Shown here piece after piece: positions 1 through 12,105 of a stretch of 64,000 bases of DNA; position 1 is the first letter of the stretch; the number at the start of each line of letters is the position of its first letter. The stretch spans positions 18,579,101 to 18,643,100 of the forward strand of contig CM049319.1 in NCBI GenBank assembly GCA_026874595.1, given 5' to 3'. The stretch comes from Sipunculus nudus. Its lineage: Eukaryota > Annelida > Sipuncula > Golfingiida > Sipunculidae. Both the position numbers and the translations under genes were made by a program. Under the pieces are notes generated by a model. That model saw only the letters and a program-made list of their open reading frames with translations, was not told the origin of the DNA and made no database searches.

Positions 1-576
1 CGACCTTCGTCACCCTATATCCAATATAGGCACAGTAGCACAGTACTATCAGCATATCAAAGATCTCTGTTTAAGGCGGTCTATCTCATTTGTTTCCATG
101 GTTTCTTCCGAACAGGTGAATTAATCCCAAGGACTAAATTTGATAATATTAATGTGGTGCAACTTTCTGATGTTTTTGTCTCGGAGCAAAATCCAGAGTC
201 CCTCCAAATTATCTTAAGACACTCAAAAAACAACTATTCTGGCCAAAATCAGCAAATTGTATTGCATGCTCAAAACCCACCTTTCTGCCCTGTGCGGTCC
301 CTACGTGAATTCTTAGCTGTGCGTGGCCAGGTACCTGGACCCCTGTTCAGTGGTCCGGCAGGAATCCCCATTTCAAGGGCAGTTTTTAATAAGCAGCTTG
401 CATGTGACCTCATATACTGTAATTTAGATGCCAGTAAATTTAAGGGTCATAGCTTCCGTATTGGGGCTGCAACAGACGCAGCAGCAGTGGGAAAGTCTGA
501 TGCCCAAATACGCCACCTTGGCAGATGGAATTCCAATGCATTTCACAAGTACATCAGACTCCATCTCTCACAGTAA
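1..576 (+). CDS. Tyrosine recombinase (mobile-element integrase), C-terminal part
   Basis: The frame is open from base 1 to a stop at 574-576, so the window edge cuts the N-terminal part; I extend the ORF to base 1 because the codons before 154 are coherent. The family cuts and rejoins DNA through a tyrosine. Visible motifs are the box I arginine in FFRTGEL (about 100-125) and box II with HSFRIGAATDAAA, then HLGRWNS and the nucleophile region FHKYIR just before the C-terminus. That is the R...HxxR...H/W...Y set with all main residues in place. Such recombinases occur in animal Crypton-, Ngaro- and DIRS-type transposons, and I cannot decide which from this half. No intron signal is visible. 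A repeat array starts about 60 bp downstream. Seen: motifs and open frame. Inferred: transposon origin. Confidence 0.8.
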   Translation, partial: RPSSPYIQYRHSSTVLSAYQRSLFKAVYLICFHGFFRTGELIPRTKFDNINVVQLSDVFVSEQNPESLQIILRHSKNNYSGQNQQIVLHAQNPPFCPVRSLREFLAVRGQVPGPLFSGPAGIPISRAVFNKQLACDLIYCNLDASKFKGHSFRIGAATDAAAVGKSDAQIRHLGRWNSNAFHKYIRLHLSQ

Positions 577-629
577 TCTATTCTTGTTCTTTCCAATTCC
601 TCAGGTTTTATCAATACCCCCGTGCTAGC

Positions 630-1290
630 CAAGTATTTTTGCAATATCCCAAGTGGGCATTTGCAATATCCTCACTATGCGTAAAGTTGTCTAATTGTTG
701 GTCAAGACTCAGTATCCCAAGTGGGCGTCTGATGCCTTGTTCCGCTTTATTTAGTACTCATGCACGTGCTAAAATATGCGTAATATTTTTTATGGTTGGA
801 CAAGCCTCAGTATTTCAAGTGGTAGTCTGCTGACTTGTCCTGCTTCATTGTAGGTTCATTCACTTACTATAAAATATTCATTGTTACAATTGCATGCATG
901 TTGCACAGTATCCCAAGTGGGCATCTGTTGCTTTTGCCATATATTTTTAGATTTTGCATGTTGCACAGTATCCCAAGTGGGCATCTGATGCTTTTGCCAT
1001 ATATTTTTAGATTTTAGCCTACAGCTACAGTGGCATTACCTCTTAAGTTCATTCTTGGTTTAAGAATTGTGTCTAGTCAGCCTGTCAGTTACTGCAATTT
1101 TATAGTAATTTTAGTCTTTATGGAGATCTCAAGTGAGTAACCCAGCTTGTGTTACAGTGCATACATTTTGCGTATCCTAGTCTTATGTATAGCATTACAG
1201 TCATTATTTGTTTACTGCAGGTTTTGTTTGTACTAAATATTATAATATTATCTATCTGAGTGGGTGATCCCAAGTGGGTAGCCTCCTCGG
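630..1290 (+). repeat. Degenerate repeat with conserved CCCAAGTGGG core, including an exact 60-bp tandem pair
   Basis: The block 901-960 is repeated at 961-1014 with a single clear difference (TTG against ATG after the core). The core tatcccaagtgggc recurs at about 643, 708, 807 (weaker), 906, 966, 1125 and 1265, with spacing from 60 to 160 bp. The array directly follows the recombinase ORF, so it may be part of that element's 3' region. No coding potential is visible. Confidence 0.7.
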
Positions 1291-1926
1291 TGATAGTTCA
1301 ACATAGTTTATTTAACTTCTGCATACTTTTAAGCAGTTATCTGCTGCTTTGAACTTTAGATTCTCTGACCACTGAATTTTTACTATGTCTTCTCTCACCA
1401 GTTGTAAAAGGATTTGATTGTGTAAATCTCCAACTTTTGTAGATTGCTGTTGGCACCAACAAGTCCATCACAACAATCCATGGGGGGGGGGGCTGCATGG
1501 TGGGGGGCTTCCTGCTGCACTCAGCATCCAGCCTGTGGCGTTCAGCCCCACCATGCACTCATATTTATTGTTATTTGTCTTAAATGTTTCACAGAGGGCT
1601 GTATATCATTAATTAACCCTCTGGTCATTTTAATTAATAAAAATTTCTATTTTGGCCCAATGGGCCCTTTTCACCTATTTGGTTTTTTGTTATCATAAGT
1701 GTGTACAGGTGTGGTGTGTGAGCATAAAGGAAGTTTTTTGATCCTTGTTTCAAACGCAGCCTTCAAAGTTGTGATGTTATTTACAGTAACTGGTATATCG
1801 CACAAAAATGGCATCTATACTTTATATGCTGCAGCGCCTATATATTACAAATGGCATGATACTTTAAAGATATAAATCTAAAAGGAAATGTAAAGGTTAA
1901 TATTTATTACATTATATTTGCATTAC
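1291..1926. other. Intergenic stretch, no gene seen
   Basis: Contains a run of ten G around 1482. Short ORFs on both strands show no family likeness. On the minus strand this would hold later exons of the lectin/channel gene, but none was recognised. Confidence 0.4.
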
Positions 1927-2113
1927 CTAGCCGATTGCAACGTTTGTTGAGTGGCTTGCCAATTGATCATCTCAGGTTCTTGCATTTCAGCCAGATGCAT
2001 TCCGGCTGATGAGCATTTAAATGCTGCATTGGAATGACTATATTTGTTGTCATCGAAGAGAGTGTAGCAATAACCGGTTGTTGGCTCAGTACTCTGGGTG
2101 TTGCATGTTTGGA
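1927..2113 (-). CDS. C-type lectin-like domain (CTLD) exon
   Basis: Minus-strand exon of 187 bp with an acceptor (ttcttacag) just before 2113 and a donor (gtaatg) after 1927. It encodes about 62 residues with the start of a C-type lectin fold: QTCN, then GYCYTLF, NKYSHSNAAFKC, AGMHLAEMQEPEMINW. The cysteines, the aromatic residue before them, and the H-S-N-A...C...G-M-H-L-A-E block fit the first half of a CTLD. The second half with the WxG and calcium/sugar sites is not in this exon and was not found. The exon begins in phase 1, which matches the end of the DEG/ENaC exon 509 bp upstream on the same strand, so it may belong to that gene. It could equally be a separate lectin gene, because lectin exons often start in phase 1. 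Confidence 0.6.
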
Positions 2114-2622
2114 CTGTAAGAAATACGGTAATAAATTTGCTTTTTATATTGTGTACGTCAGTTGTAGATATAAAACCAATATAATCTATCCATTTCCTAT
2201 ATGCTTTTTTAAACATTGGGGTACATTAACATAAAATTTGCATACAAAACATCAAATCTGGAACGGACATTTTTTTCATCTTATTGTTGTTTTAATTCTA
2301 AGTGTAACATGGGCGCAGAAAAGTTCAAAGATAGAAAACGTAAGCAGGTGATACTCCTTGGTATACGTATCACTCGTGTTTTTATTTAGAATCACTAAAA
2401 CGTATATTATATATGTAGTATGTTCATATGAAAATTTGATATAATTGATAAACTTATTTTATAATCATTAAATATTTTTATCATATAGGTTTTATTGCTT
2501 ACACGGGTTGTGAGAATTTGTTTTGAACTCATATAAAGTGCCTTGCAAACCCTCAAATCACAAAGGGGTTCGAACCATTTTGCATTTGCAATATGAAGGG
2601 GAAAACGGTTATACAAGCTTAC

Positions 2623-4238
2623 ATGGGTAACTCCTTTTCTCACGGCTGAGTGTAACATCCCGTTTCATGCGACTATTGCCATAGAGGACGGACTGCAAGG
2701 CTGGGCTGGTCCGGATGGCTGACTGTTTAATAGGGCTCATATTACACACGGTCACTGCCGGAAACACAGCCTTTCTTTGTGGTTGTATCAATACGCGTAC
2801 ATGGACGTCACGGCGGAGGTAAACTGAAAACACCCGATACACGCTGAAGACGAAAGCCCCAACAGTGAGGAAAATTACCAATGTCCAGAAAGTCTTCTTC
2901 ATCCGACCTGAAAATGAATGAATAGGTTGAACGTCCAAGTTAGTTTAAAGAAATTTAGAGATATTTACTGAGTCATATTCAGGCATTATGAATGTGTTTG
3001 AGCAAACACGTCAGATCATGGGCAATAGACCACAGGAAGAAATATAGGGCCAGTTGGCCTCTTTTATTTCAAGGCGATATCGTCAGGTTTGGTCAATTTT
3101 AGCTTCTGTATATTTTGCCTGTATGCTACTGGTGCTGTAAAGGGGTCCTATGTTTACACAAAGGATTTTCTAGTGTGACTTCTGCGGGTTCTGCGCCAAT
3201 GGACTTTTTGCATCATTGTTGTAATAAGATTTTTTAGGAATATGCATTTAAGAACGGTATCCTGTGTAGTCCTATATCTAAGGTGTGACAGCTAATTCTG
3301 TGAATATCATTGCAATCGAGGTCAGCTTTCTGTTGGGCAAAGCTTGATAAGTTATACTTTATTACGACCAGGTGAATCATATGTGTGCATTAAACATGGG
3401 TTTCACTGGTGGACTGATTTTACGTGTGTTGCCTGGACTGTATTTCAAGGACTGTTGGAAACAGGAGAACCCGGAGAAAACAACGGACTTTGATGGGCCA
3501 CTACAACCAACTCTAATAACCATGCCTGGGATCGAACCCTGGTCGCCAGCGGACAGAGCCGAGCGTTTTACCCATCGGCTGTACTGTATAAAAAAGCATT
3601 AGAACTGATAAAGCAGGACTTACTCTGTATGGACATGGGCGTTATTTGTTAGATAAATATGAAATCAATATGATAAACGGATGAGCAATCTCGAGTTTTT
3701 GTTATTATCTATGTGGTACATGATGTAAGTAATGTCATTATCCTCTCATTGTCATTAATGCGTTACTCGGACAAGTTGATATTGCAAATACCGTATACAC
3801 GTTACTTTCTAAATAATTACCGTTATCTATAGCTGAATCTTCTCGTTTTTTATACTCTATATTTAAGTATTAGGTATAATTCTAACGGGCGACGTATTTG
3901 AGAAAGATGCAATCCTATTTGCATTATGCTAAAGACGGACAATGGGCTGTTACAAGCAAGGTTAAACGGAGCTTTATATATATTTCATCGGCAACCGACG
4001 ATATCTTACACAGACATGGTAAATCACATCTACAACTACGATGCAACCAATTCTGTTAAGCATATATATCATACAGCATATTAGACCTACCTTTCGCAGA
4101 TTCAATTTGTGGTATACCATGGGCCGACGTGTTAACTTTGAGACCTTCCAACAACCACCCTGCTTTCGTCATTTCCGGTGGATGATTATGGTAGGAAGGC
4201 GGAGTATGAAATTCATATCTCCGAGTTTTCCTCTCAAC
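2623..4238 (-). CDS. DEG/ENaC (ASIC-like) sodium channel, N-terminal two exons
   Basis: Two minus-strand exons. Exon a is 4238-4091 (148 bp, starts phase 0 after attacag, donor gtaggt, ends phase 1). Exon b is 2907-2623 (285 bp, acceptor tttcag, donor gtaagc, ends phase 1). Joined, they read without a break. Exon a gives a cytoplasmic tail ending in the diagnostic His-Gly motif (NTSAHGIPQIESAKG). Exon b opens with RMKKTFW, then a first membrane segment (TFWTLVIFLTVGAFVFSVY) and the family hallmark FPAVTVCN at the start of the extracellular domain. The family forms trimeric amiloride-sensitive cation channels in the plasma membrane. The first coding exon should lie beyond 4238, and the rest of the extracellular domain and TM2 beyond 2623; neither was found. 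A SINE and a tandem repeat sit in or beside its introns. Which subfamily it belongs to is unclear. Confidence 0.82.
3385..3592 (-). mobile_element. tRNA-derived SINE in the channel intron
   Basis: On the minus strand a pol III box A-like block (complement of 3559-3574, tgggtaaaacgctcgg) is followed by a good box B (agggttcgatccc, complement of 3528-3540) at tRNA-like spacing. The body then contains ctccgggttctcctg, a type of sequence common after the tRNA head in invertebrate SINEs. A 76-codon plus-strand ORF across it is incidental. The 3' limit is approximate. Confidence 0.6.
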
Positions 4239-4435
4239 CTGTAATGTATAATATATTTGAACACATACTAATGATATATCACGAATAGTTTCTACTTTTG
4301 TCAGATGTTTGCGTTTCACTAGCAAATGGTGTCAGATTCTCCAGGAGACGTTCGAGTCATCCCTTGACTATGTCCCATTTGAATAGAATGTGTGTAATCC
4401 TAGTTACCTGCAACCCCCACTAAAAAAAAACACCC

Positions 4436-4456
4436 CCACCCCCCCCCCCCCCCCAC
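4436..4456. repeat. Poly(C) tract next to A-rich run
   Basis: About 16 consecutive C flanked by A-rich sequence, at the left edge of the tandem repeat block. Confidence 0.85.
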
Positions 4457-4509
4457 AAAAAAAAATAAATAAATAAGGAGACACGGTTGAAAACACAACC
4501 TCTTTGGCG

Positions 4510-5215
4510 GGGGGAAATTCTTGGCGTATACTTGTAGACAGACGTTCGTCTGTCCGTCCGAAATTGCTTTGTGGATCAATTTCAAGCCAAACCGTTTGCC
4601 CAAAACCTTTCATCTCGCACATATGGCTTACCCACCCATGGATGAAGAAGCCTATCGATTTTGAGGTCATGGGGTCAAAGGTCACAGCCACAGCACCCAC
4701 TTCTTGAAAAAGCTTGTGGACCGATTCAAAGCCAAACCGTTTGACGTAAGCCTTTCATCTCGCACATATGACTTACCCACCCATGGATGAAGAAACCTAT
4801 CGATTTTGAGGTCATGGGGTCAAAGGTCGCGGCCACAGCACCCACTTCTTGAAAAAGCTTGTGGACCCATTTTAAGCAAAACTGTTTGACCGAAACCTTT
4901 CATCTTGCACATATGGCTTACCCACCCATGGATGAAGAAACCTATTGATTTTGAGGTCACGGGGTCAAAGGTCACGGCCACAGCACCCACTTCTTGAAAA
5001 AGCTTGTCGATCGATTTCAAGCCAAACCGTTTGGCCAAAACCTTTCATCTCGCACATATGCCTCACCCACTGATACACGTACAACGTATTGAGTTTGACG
5101 TCAAAGCTCAAGCTCACACACCTCCCCTCCTCATTTTAACACTTGCGTAATACAATCATATCATTATGTTCCCATGCGAGGGGATGCTCCGCTTTGCGGT
5201 GCCCTTGTTTATATA
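4510..5215. repeat. 145-bp tandem repeat, about 3.5 units, with a flanking element end
   Basis: The block starting at catct(c/t)gcacatatg recurs at 4611, 4757, 4901 and 5047, i.e. at 146, 144 and 146 bp. Each unit carries acccacccatggatgaag, gaggtcayggggtcaaaggt and acttcttgaaaaagcttgt with few differences. The 5' side (4540-4600) has a gttcgtctgtccgtccg block and the 3' side (5175-5210) a gctccgctttgcggtgccc end. Both are typical of dispersed invertebrate repeats, so this is probably one interspersed element with an internally repeated unit. ORFs of 67-98 codons here are repeat artefacts. Confidence 0.8.
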
Positions 5216-8200
5216 TGTCTTAAAATCCACCAACTTTATAGTACCAAAATGCCCTACCAAATGTCAATAACTGTGCCAGTTCCGCGATTAAACATAAAAC
5301 GGTCCTGCATCGTATATCTGGATATAGATGTTTAAAGCCACACATAAAAAAGTGGCCCGCCTCTTTGCAATTTGTGTTATAACTATTTTTGTATTGAATA
5401 TTTTGGCTCTCGATTGATTCATAGTTGTAAACATACTTATGAGGTACAAATAAAATGCAGTTTGAGGTAATATATAACCAAATTTTCATTGCTGGAAGCT
5501 AGTTTTCGACGATCTTTTGTGCCGGTTGGTGGGTTGCAAATGTTAGCTTAGTCAGTTTGTGTCGCCGGTTACCCTCGACCGGCGCCTGCCGGCGTGGCTA
5601 TAACCCTATATACATCTGTCTCTGTCTCTCTGTCTCTCTCTCTCTATATATAAATAAATATATCACAAAATAACGACATGGTATTCATTTGAAAAAAAAA
5701 ATTTGATCCACAAAAAAATGGGGGCACCGAATCCATAGAACACTATTTTTGGTATAGTCTAAATAATAATACACAGCTAAACACCCGATTCTCAATAAAT
5801 TCATCCTTAATCTGCATGATACACTAACGAAAAGTGCAGACAGACAAAAGGATGGAAAACGTCATAGTCATACCTCCATCCCTTCTGATTAACTTGCTTG
5901 ATTCTGTGAGATGCGTTGTCTTCTATCCTAGAAAGCCAGGATTACAGCGAGAAGTAATCCCTCCACAGCAACTAGAAAAATTTATAATCAAAGTTAGATT
6001 GATTGAGCATCTTATATATCGGATGTTCCTGTTGAAAAATTTATTACATAGTATACGACATTATTTTTCTTTTATGACAAATCATGATATCACTGGGGGT
6101 CTGGTTTTGCTTTTTTCAGGAGAACTTTCATATTTGGTGTCCCTGTACGGATTTATGGGCTGAATAGTTTAATATTTTGTCAATAATGACCTTATGACAA
6201 CAAAACGAATACGTTTGACACAGCACCTGCTGAAATGTATAAGCGTAAGTGTTATGTAACTACGGCGGCAACAAGCAGCAAAGGGTAAAATTTACACTTA
6301 ACGGAAACATGCGACACGGATTTTCTGTTTGCTATTGCTGCGTTTGATCCAACGGAGTAAACAAGGCGTCAAAGACGATAGTAGATTTACGATTAAAAAC
6401 ACTCCAGCTATAAAGAGTCGCAATTATATGTAGCTTCCTGTAGATGAAATTAAAATTGTGTTGTTTAGTTAATATGCTGTGTAGGCAACACAGATCATGT
6501 GACCGGAAACGAACCTCACATCGTCCTGCTGCAATTGTCCAGGCCGTCACTGTAAACCTTTCCTGTAACTAGATGTTTGCAGTCAACAAACAAAAGCCCG
6601 CCAACCCCGGGGCTCGTAACTGAGCGATAAAGTGGACACGGCTATGGAATGTATGACTTTGGAAATTAGATAAAGGCAACAAAAAAAAAAATTAATAAAT
6701 AAAATAAATAAAAAAATAAATAATAAATATCAGGTGTAAACTGTGACTTATGACAAATATTATGCCATAAGGTCAGTTTTTTAAAAAATCAGCCATGTTC
6801 AAGATCTAGCGCGAACAGGATTGGGTAAAAAAACACAGAATAAAGGTTGACCCAAATATTAATGAAGAAATAAAGTCGCCAGCCCCAAAGCCTCACTCCC
6901 TATGGGGAAGGCTTACAGGGGTTGATGATTTCATTTCTATGTCTATATCTGGGTAAACCCTTTTTGGATGGACCTTCTTAGGCCCGCCTTCTATTTCCAT
7001 TTACTTTTCTTCTTTTAATTCTCCTGATAACCAAACATATCTCCATTATGCCTGGCTTCCAAAAACTGAAATTTGGACTCCTAGGTCACAGACTTGCACA
7101 AGGTTTCCATGTATTACCTTGACCTTATTCCCAAGGACATACATTCCGCAGTATGTTCTCGATTTTTGCTCACTTCCCTATTTTTATGTTAGATTCCAAT
7201 ATGGCTGATTTTCTTTAAAATGGCTGATTGCTAAGCAATTCTAGTGATCGCTTCGTATTACATACATCTAATTGGAGCTGGATTTGAAGTTATGATAAAA
7301 TTCCGATCTGTTAGTACTTCTTCTGTGTACAGTTAATGTAAATTGTATATTTTGATAGTCCCTGGGCTGAAGGAACCCACCTTGCCTTCCCCCACTTGCC
7401 TCACAATTTTAGTTTTTCTTACCGCTATATGCCTATACTTTTTAAGGAAATTAACATTGAATAAACTGGGACTCAGTTGCGGTTTTGGACTGTTATTTTT
7501 TCTACAACAGTTGTTATTTGTACTGGAACTACCGATGAAATGAGGTAAGTGGGGGTCAAAAGGTTATGTGATTTTCCTCTCAGTCAAAATCTGGTAAAAA
7601 GCTAGGGATTCAGCGTTACTCTGTGCTGTGGAAATACATCAGATGATCTATTTCATTAAAACACTCGAACAGTTTTGGCTCACACTTATTCAAGGCTAAT
7701 TCAAAATGAAAGAAAACAAAAAAAAAAGACATTGGTGGAATATCAAGAATTTTTGTTAGAAATATGAGATTCCCCAAAAATTTTGTGAGAAAACGCCATG
7801 CTGGGGTACAAGAATTTAAAGTAACTTTTTGACCCAGAACAATAACGTACCCATCGACTTGTTGCTAAAGTCATGCCGGAAAAGTTGAAATATTAATATG
7901 AAAATTAAGTAAGTATAGGTTTCAGCAGAGGTCAAATTATCATGGAATGGTCGCCACGACAAAATCTAGAAAGTAGTGATTCATCAATACTTTTAATGTA
8001 TGAAATAGGCCATATATAACAGGTATTGTTTAAAATAACATTGTTCTAACAGACAAGTGTTGATATCAAGGTACCTCTGACTGATGACCATGTTGAAAGG
8101 AATATTTTAAATTAAAAATTGCTGCCATTATGCAGTCTGCATGGCGGCGGAGGGACCGCCTTTCATTATATTTCAATTAAAACTAATTTTATAGATACTA

Positions 8201-10070
8201 CTAAATTGATCCATTTATTAATGTATATGGAGAGAGTTCACATCTTACTGCTTAAAAGCGTAATTATAAAGATAAGAATATATAATATGTTGACATCACA
8301 CGGAAAAGACAAGGAGTAAATGGAGTAACAAGATTAAATTTTCTGGGATCATCTCCTTAGATTTGAGATTTTAGCAAAATAAATAATAAAATGGCACCAT
8401 AACCTGAAAATACACAATGTTCCATTAAAATGGCATCTATACACATTATTCACGTGTGACAACTGATATTTAAATTAATCACAATTTATGCGGCCATCTT
8501 GACAGGCTGTTTAAACAATATTAAAATATATAAAAAAAACATTAATAAACCGGTGTTTAAAAAAATGGTCAAATAGGCGGCCGCCTTCTATGTTTTTAAC
8601 AGAATGTCTCAATGTTTTATTAGGTTAACATCCCATTTTTCAAAAGACGTTTACAGGAACCCTAAAAAGTTGGTTTCATTCAGCCCAGGGCGAGAGGCAG
8701 GGCGGTCCATTAGTTCTCTAAATGTAAAAAATCTCTTCGGTTTTAAACTCTAACTATTTCACTAGCCCACCGATTTTATCACCTTGAAGGCTGTTTTCTA
8801 CCTCAAATGCCAAGAAAAGGACCTTTTTTATGCCTGAACACAATATGGTCAAGTATGACTAAAATAATTGATGCGGGTTTATAAAATATAAAATTTCCTC
8901 TAAAATTCTCTAAGACCTCTCCAGTTTTCTGTGTTTTAGAAGATCCCCGCCGATGTTTAGGAACAACCCATCAGCCTGACCAGAATATGCGTCCAGAGGG
9001 TACGCAACCTTTTCGTAAAAGGGTTCCAGACCAATTTTTGTGGCTTGCATTCCTCTTTTCTGGACCTGGGAACCTTTTTTAGGCTTTGTCATTGGTCCTT
9101 CTGGGTTTGACCCCCCCCCTTTCGTAAATCCTGGATGTGTACCTGTTTTGCCATATATGAAGTTCATATCACAAAAATCAAGAATTAGTCCTAGGATGTA
9201 GAGTTTCTAGCATTGGTTCAGTCCCATCTGTGGATGTTTTCACCAACAACATAATTTCCTTTGGCAATCTCCTTGTCAGATGGCATATATGGCTTTCAAA
9301 CAGCATTCTATACATATCAGGCGACAAACTAAAGGCAATACAGATGATATTTTTCTTGCACGGCCTGTGCTATATACAAATCTCAACACATATCTTAAGT
9401 TCAAGTGATAGGGGAGTCATATATAATCAATGAGGATTAGTACAAAATAAGCTCTCGGTATGCATGCGCAGCTAAATGAAGCTTTGCCACAGAAAATGAT
9501 CCTAGGAGTATTCCCTTACTTATTCACCCTGAACCATGTAAAGCGGGCGCGGACAAAGTACGTGCGACCCTCGGGCGGAATGTGGGACGCGATGTTTGTT
9601 TGAGCAATCCACAAACGTTCTTGCGCGGCGATGTAAATTTTTGCAGAATTTCTCAGGGGAAGCCAGAGGACTTCATTTAAGGGGGGGGGGGGGGGATCAT
9701 ATATCGTGTCTGAATAGGGAGGGTTTTGACTGTGGGGACACGTGGTGCAGAACATTTTTGATACATCCGGCTGTAATGCTGTAATCTGTGACAAATGAAA
9801 CAGTGTAAATAGCAATATCCTGCACTGATTTTGAATATAAACGTTAATCTTCCATTCCCAGATATTTTAGTTTGTAAATGAGGGGACGTGCTCCCCTTTG
9901 CCCCCCTAAATCCACTTCTTTTTCTTGTTTAAATGTACTAAAATTGATCAAATTATTGAAAAGGCCTCCTGTTTTAAGTATATTGGTCCCCTACTGTTAT
10001 TATATGAAAGGTCGAATTTTGCTCCCTCTGCGTTCCCGTTTGATTGGCCTCTTATAACATAAAGACCGTT
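5216..10070. other. Long gene-poor stretch
   Basis: No exon of a known family was recognised on either strand. Simple sequence includes CT-rich/TA-rich DNA at 5617-5660, an A/T-only stretch at 6683-6730, a C9 run near 9111 and a G14-15 run near 9680. ORFs of 60-109 codons (for example 5834-6163 +) have no recognisable domain, and their lengths are near what chance gives in this base composition. Confidence 0.5.
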
Positions 10071-10079
10071 TTATCGTAC

Positions 10080-10370
10080 CCGTGTATCCGTTGCCAGGAA
10101 AACGCAGACAAGCCCTGCAAGGATACCCAGAGCCAATGTTTTCACATTTTGTTTTGACTGACCGCTAACCGGCCCGGCTACCCGCTTGCACAGACCGTAG
10201 GCTCAGAAAGGCAAACCCGACACCGCGCCGGCACAAAGTCCATAATTTCGCGAAAGCGCCATCTAGTAGAAACTACACCAACTGTGCGAATCCACAGGAG
10301 GTAAACATGGCCATTGGTAGACCCGTCTCCGGCGTGTACCTGCGGACCTGTCCTAGCACACGAACAGGTA
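10080..10370. promoter_or_regulatory. GC/CpG-richer patch, possible promoter or insulator
   Basis: This stretch is clearly richer in CpG than its surroundings. It contains a start codon at 10307 in good context (aacatggcc), followed after 21 codons by a possible donor (acaggtaaaa). No downstream exon matching it was found, so a first exon here is only a suggestion. Confidence 0.2.
10255..10269 (-). promoter_or_regulatory. CTCF-like motif
   Basis: Plus strand agcgccatctagtag; its complement ctactagatggcgct differs by one base from the well-known bilaterian CTCF core CCACTAGATGGCGCT. It lies in the CpG-richer patch just left of the duplicated gene array. Matching by eye only; chance occurrence is possible. 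Confidence 0.35.
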
Positions 10371-10615
10371 AAATGTCAGTAGTGATAATGGGACGTATAA
10401 ACCACAGAGATCTGATAAGTGCCCACACTGTTTTACGATCGGTATACTATTACTATTGACTACTGAATAATTTTAACAAGGACAGAGTCGCGCTAGCGCA
10501 GTCAATAACCGCACCAACAGAAGACGACAATTAGTCTCTTCCTTGTGGTGCAGGTCTTCGAAGTGTATTAAAATTGATCAAATTGTAGAGAAAACTAAAA
10601 GCCTCAACAGACAGA

Positions 10616-10722
10616 ATGAATCGTCTGGAGGAAATTGTTCTTGATTCTCTTTTTTCTCACTCTCGGTTTCTTCGCCTATAATTCTATATATATGGAATTC
10701 AGGTGCCAAATTGCCAATTTAG
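10616..10722 (+). pseudogene. Exon 1 relic of DUF1647-like family (unit A)
   Basis: Aligns with exon 1 of the intact copy (15992-16093) and of unit E (57127-57228): shared gaatgaatc start, the cggttt..t.cgcctataattc middle, and a donor aggtaagt. The length is 107 bp instead of 102, and the frame hits TAA after 21 codons, so it cannot encode the signal-anchor. Its partner relics are at 12617 and 13590. Confidence 0.6.
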
Positions 10723-12065
10723 GTAAGTAAATGTAAGTCACTTTACATGGAAAGCCCAGCTAGCAAGGTTAGCAAAGCGACTTTACACAGAGAAGACTTG
10801 GCATGTCCAATTGATCTGTCAGTTAGCGAATGTATATATGAATATTTGTATAAATTGCAATGGTTATACTATATGGTGCCTGGCCGCACTGTGACGTCAC
10901 ATTTCTACTAAAGGGGAGGAAGGATAGAGAGCGTCACCGCCGCAGGCTTTAGTGCGCTTGGGCAAAATAAAGGCAATACCTGAGGATGCAACATGCCTTC
11001 AGTACCGTGCTGCGTTACTATATGTGTATTATAGCCGGTGCTGCCACCTATCGGATAGGAATTGCAGTAACATATTCCTTGTTTAATGTGGTGTACTAGA
11101 ATTCAGTCAGTTGTTCGCAATGTTTGAAAACGGCATTTAACAAATTTCGTCAAATATTATTTCCATAATATTTTTCCGGCTACGACATAACAACATGGCA
11201 AACCGGCGTCTAGAATATCATTACTGTGTTGTTTTACCTAGACCAGATTGCGTTCTGGTGTGACCCATGGCATGATGTAGTATCAATCTTATACATTATA
11301 CCCGGTCTATAAACAAAAGCAAATTATTAATATCACTGGTAAGTGACGTGAATACAACTACGTAAGCATCTGAACATGCTTTGCAAGAAAAAATGGTTAT
11401 CAGACACAAAGAGTAACGATCTATGTCACTGTGAGATTACCTGCATGTGTATGTTGCGTCTTTCACCCAAGGCGGGATCGGTGTTTAAAACGAGTTGTGC
11501 AGTTTTTCTTTATGCTGTAGGATTTCAGAATTCTTCTACGGATACAATAGGACAACACATTCATTTCGTTTTACATCGGCAAAATCGCTGGAAGATCTGT
11601 CAGAAATTAGAATTATTACTATTTATATGTCAAAACATGATCATACTGCCATTCCATAGGGTAAATGCGTTTTACTGAAGATATGTAGAGTTGCGGGCTA
11701 CTCAACTTGCAGGCTGCTTAACTTCATCCATTTCCTCGCGGAGACTCTGGCTACTAACTCAGTGACTTGCCTGAGAGAGCTAAAGGGTTGAGTTTGCACC
11801 TAAGGCCCGTTACCTGGACTCTTGACTCTTCTGGCCCATACAGCTGCCTTCTTTATCATACAGGTGTAAATCAGTCAGTCCACTTAAAATGTAGGGGGGG
11901 GGGGGGGTGTATCTTTTATGTGTATATGCAGAGGCGTAGAGAGAAGATCAAAGTTGGGGGGGGGGCAAAAATTGATATTTAGGAATTTAAAAGGTGATGG
12001 TAAATGCAATGTATATACATATATAGGCTTTGAGCGTATTAAAGTGTGCGGGGGCGCATGTGGGG

Positions 12066-12105
<40 letters not shown>

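Noticed and set aside
3372-3602. 76-codon plus-strand ORF
   Set aside because: Covers a SINE in the opposite direction.
4400-5038. ORFs of 67-98 codons on both strands
   Set aside because: They arise from the 145-bp tandem repeat and its poly(C) border; the reading repeats with the unit.
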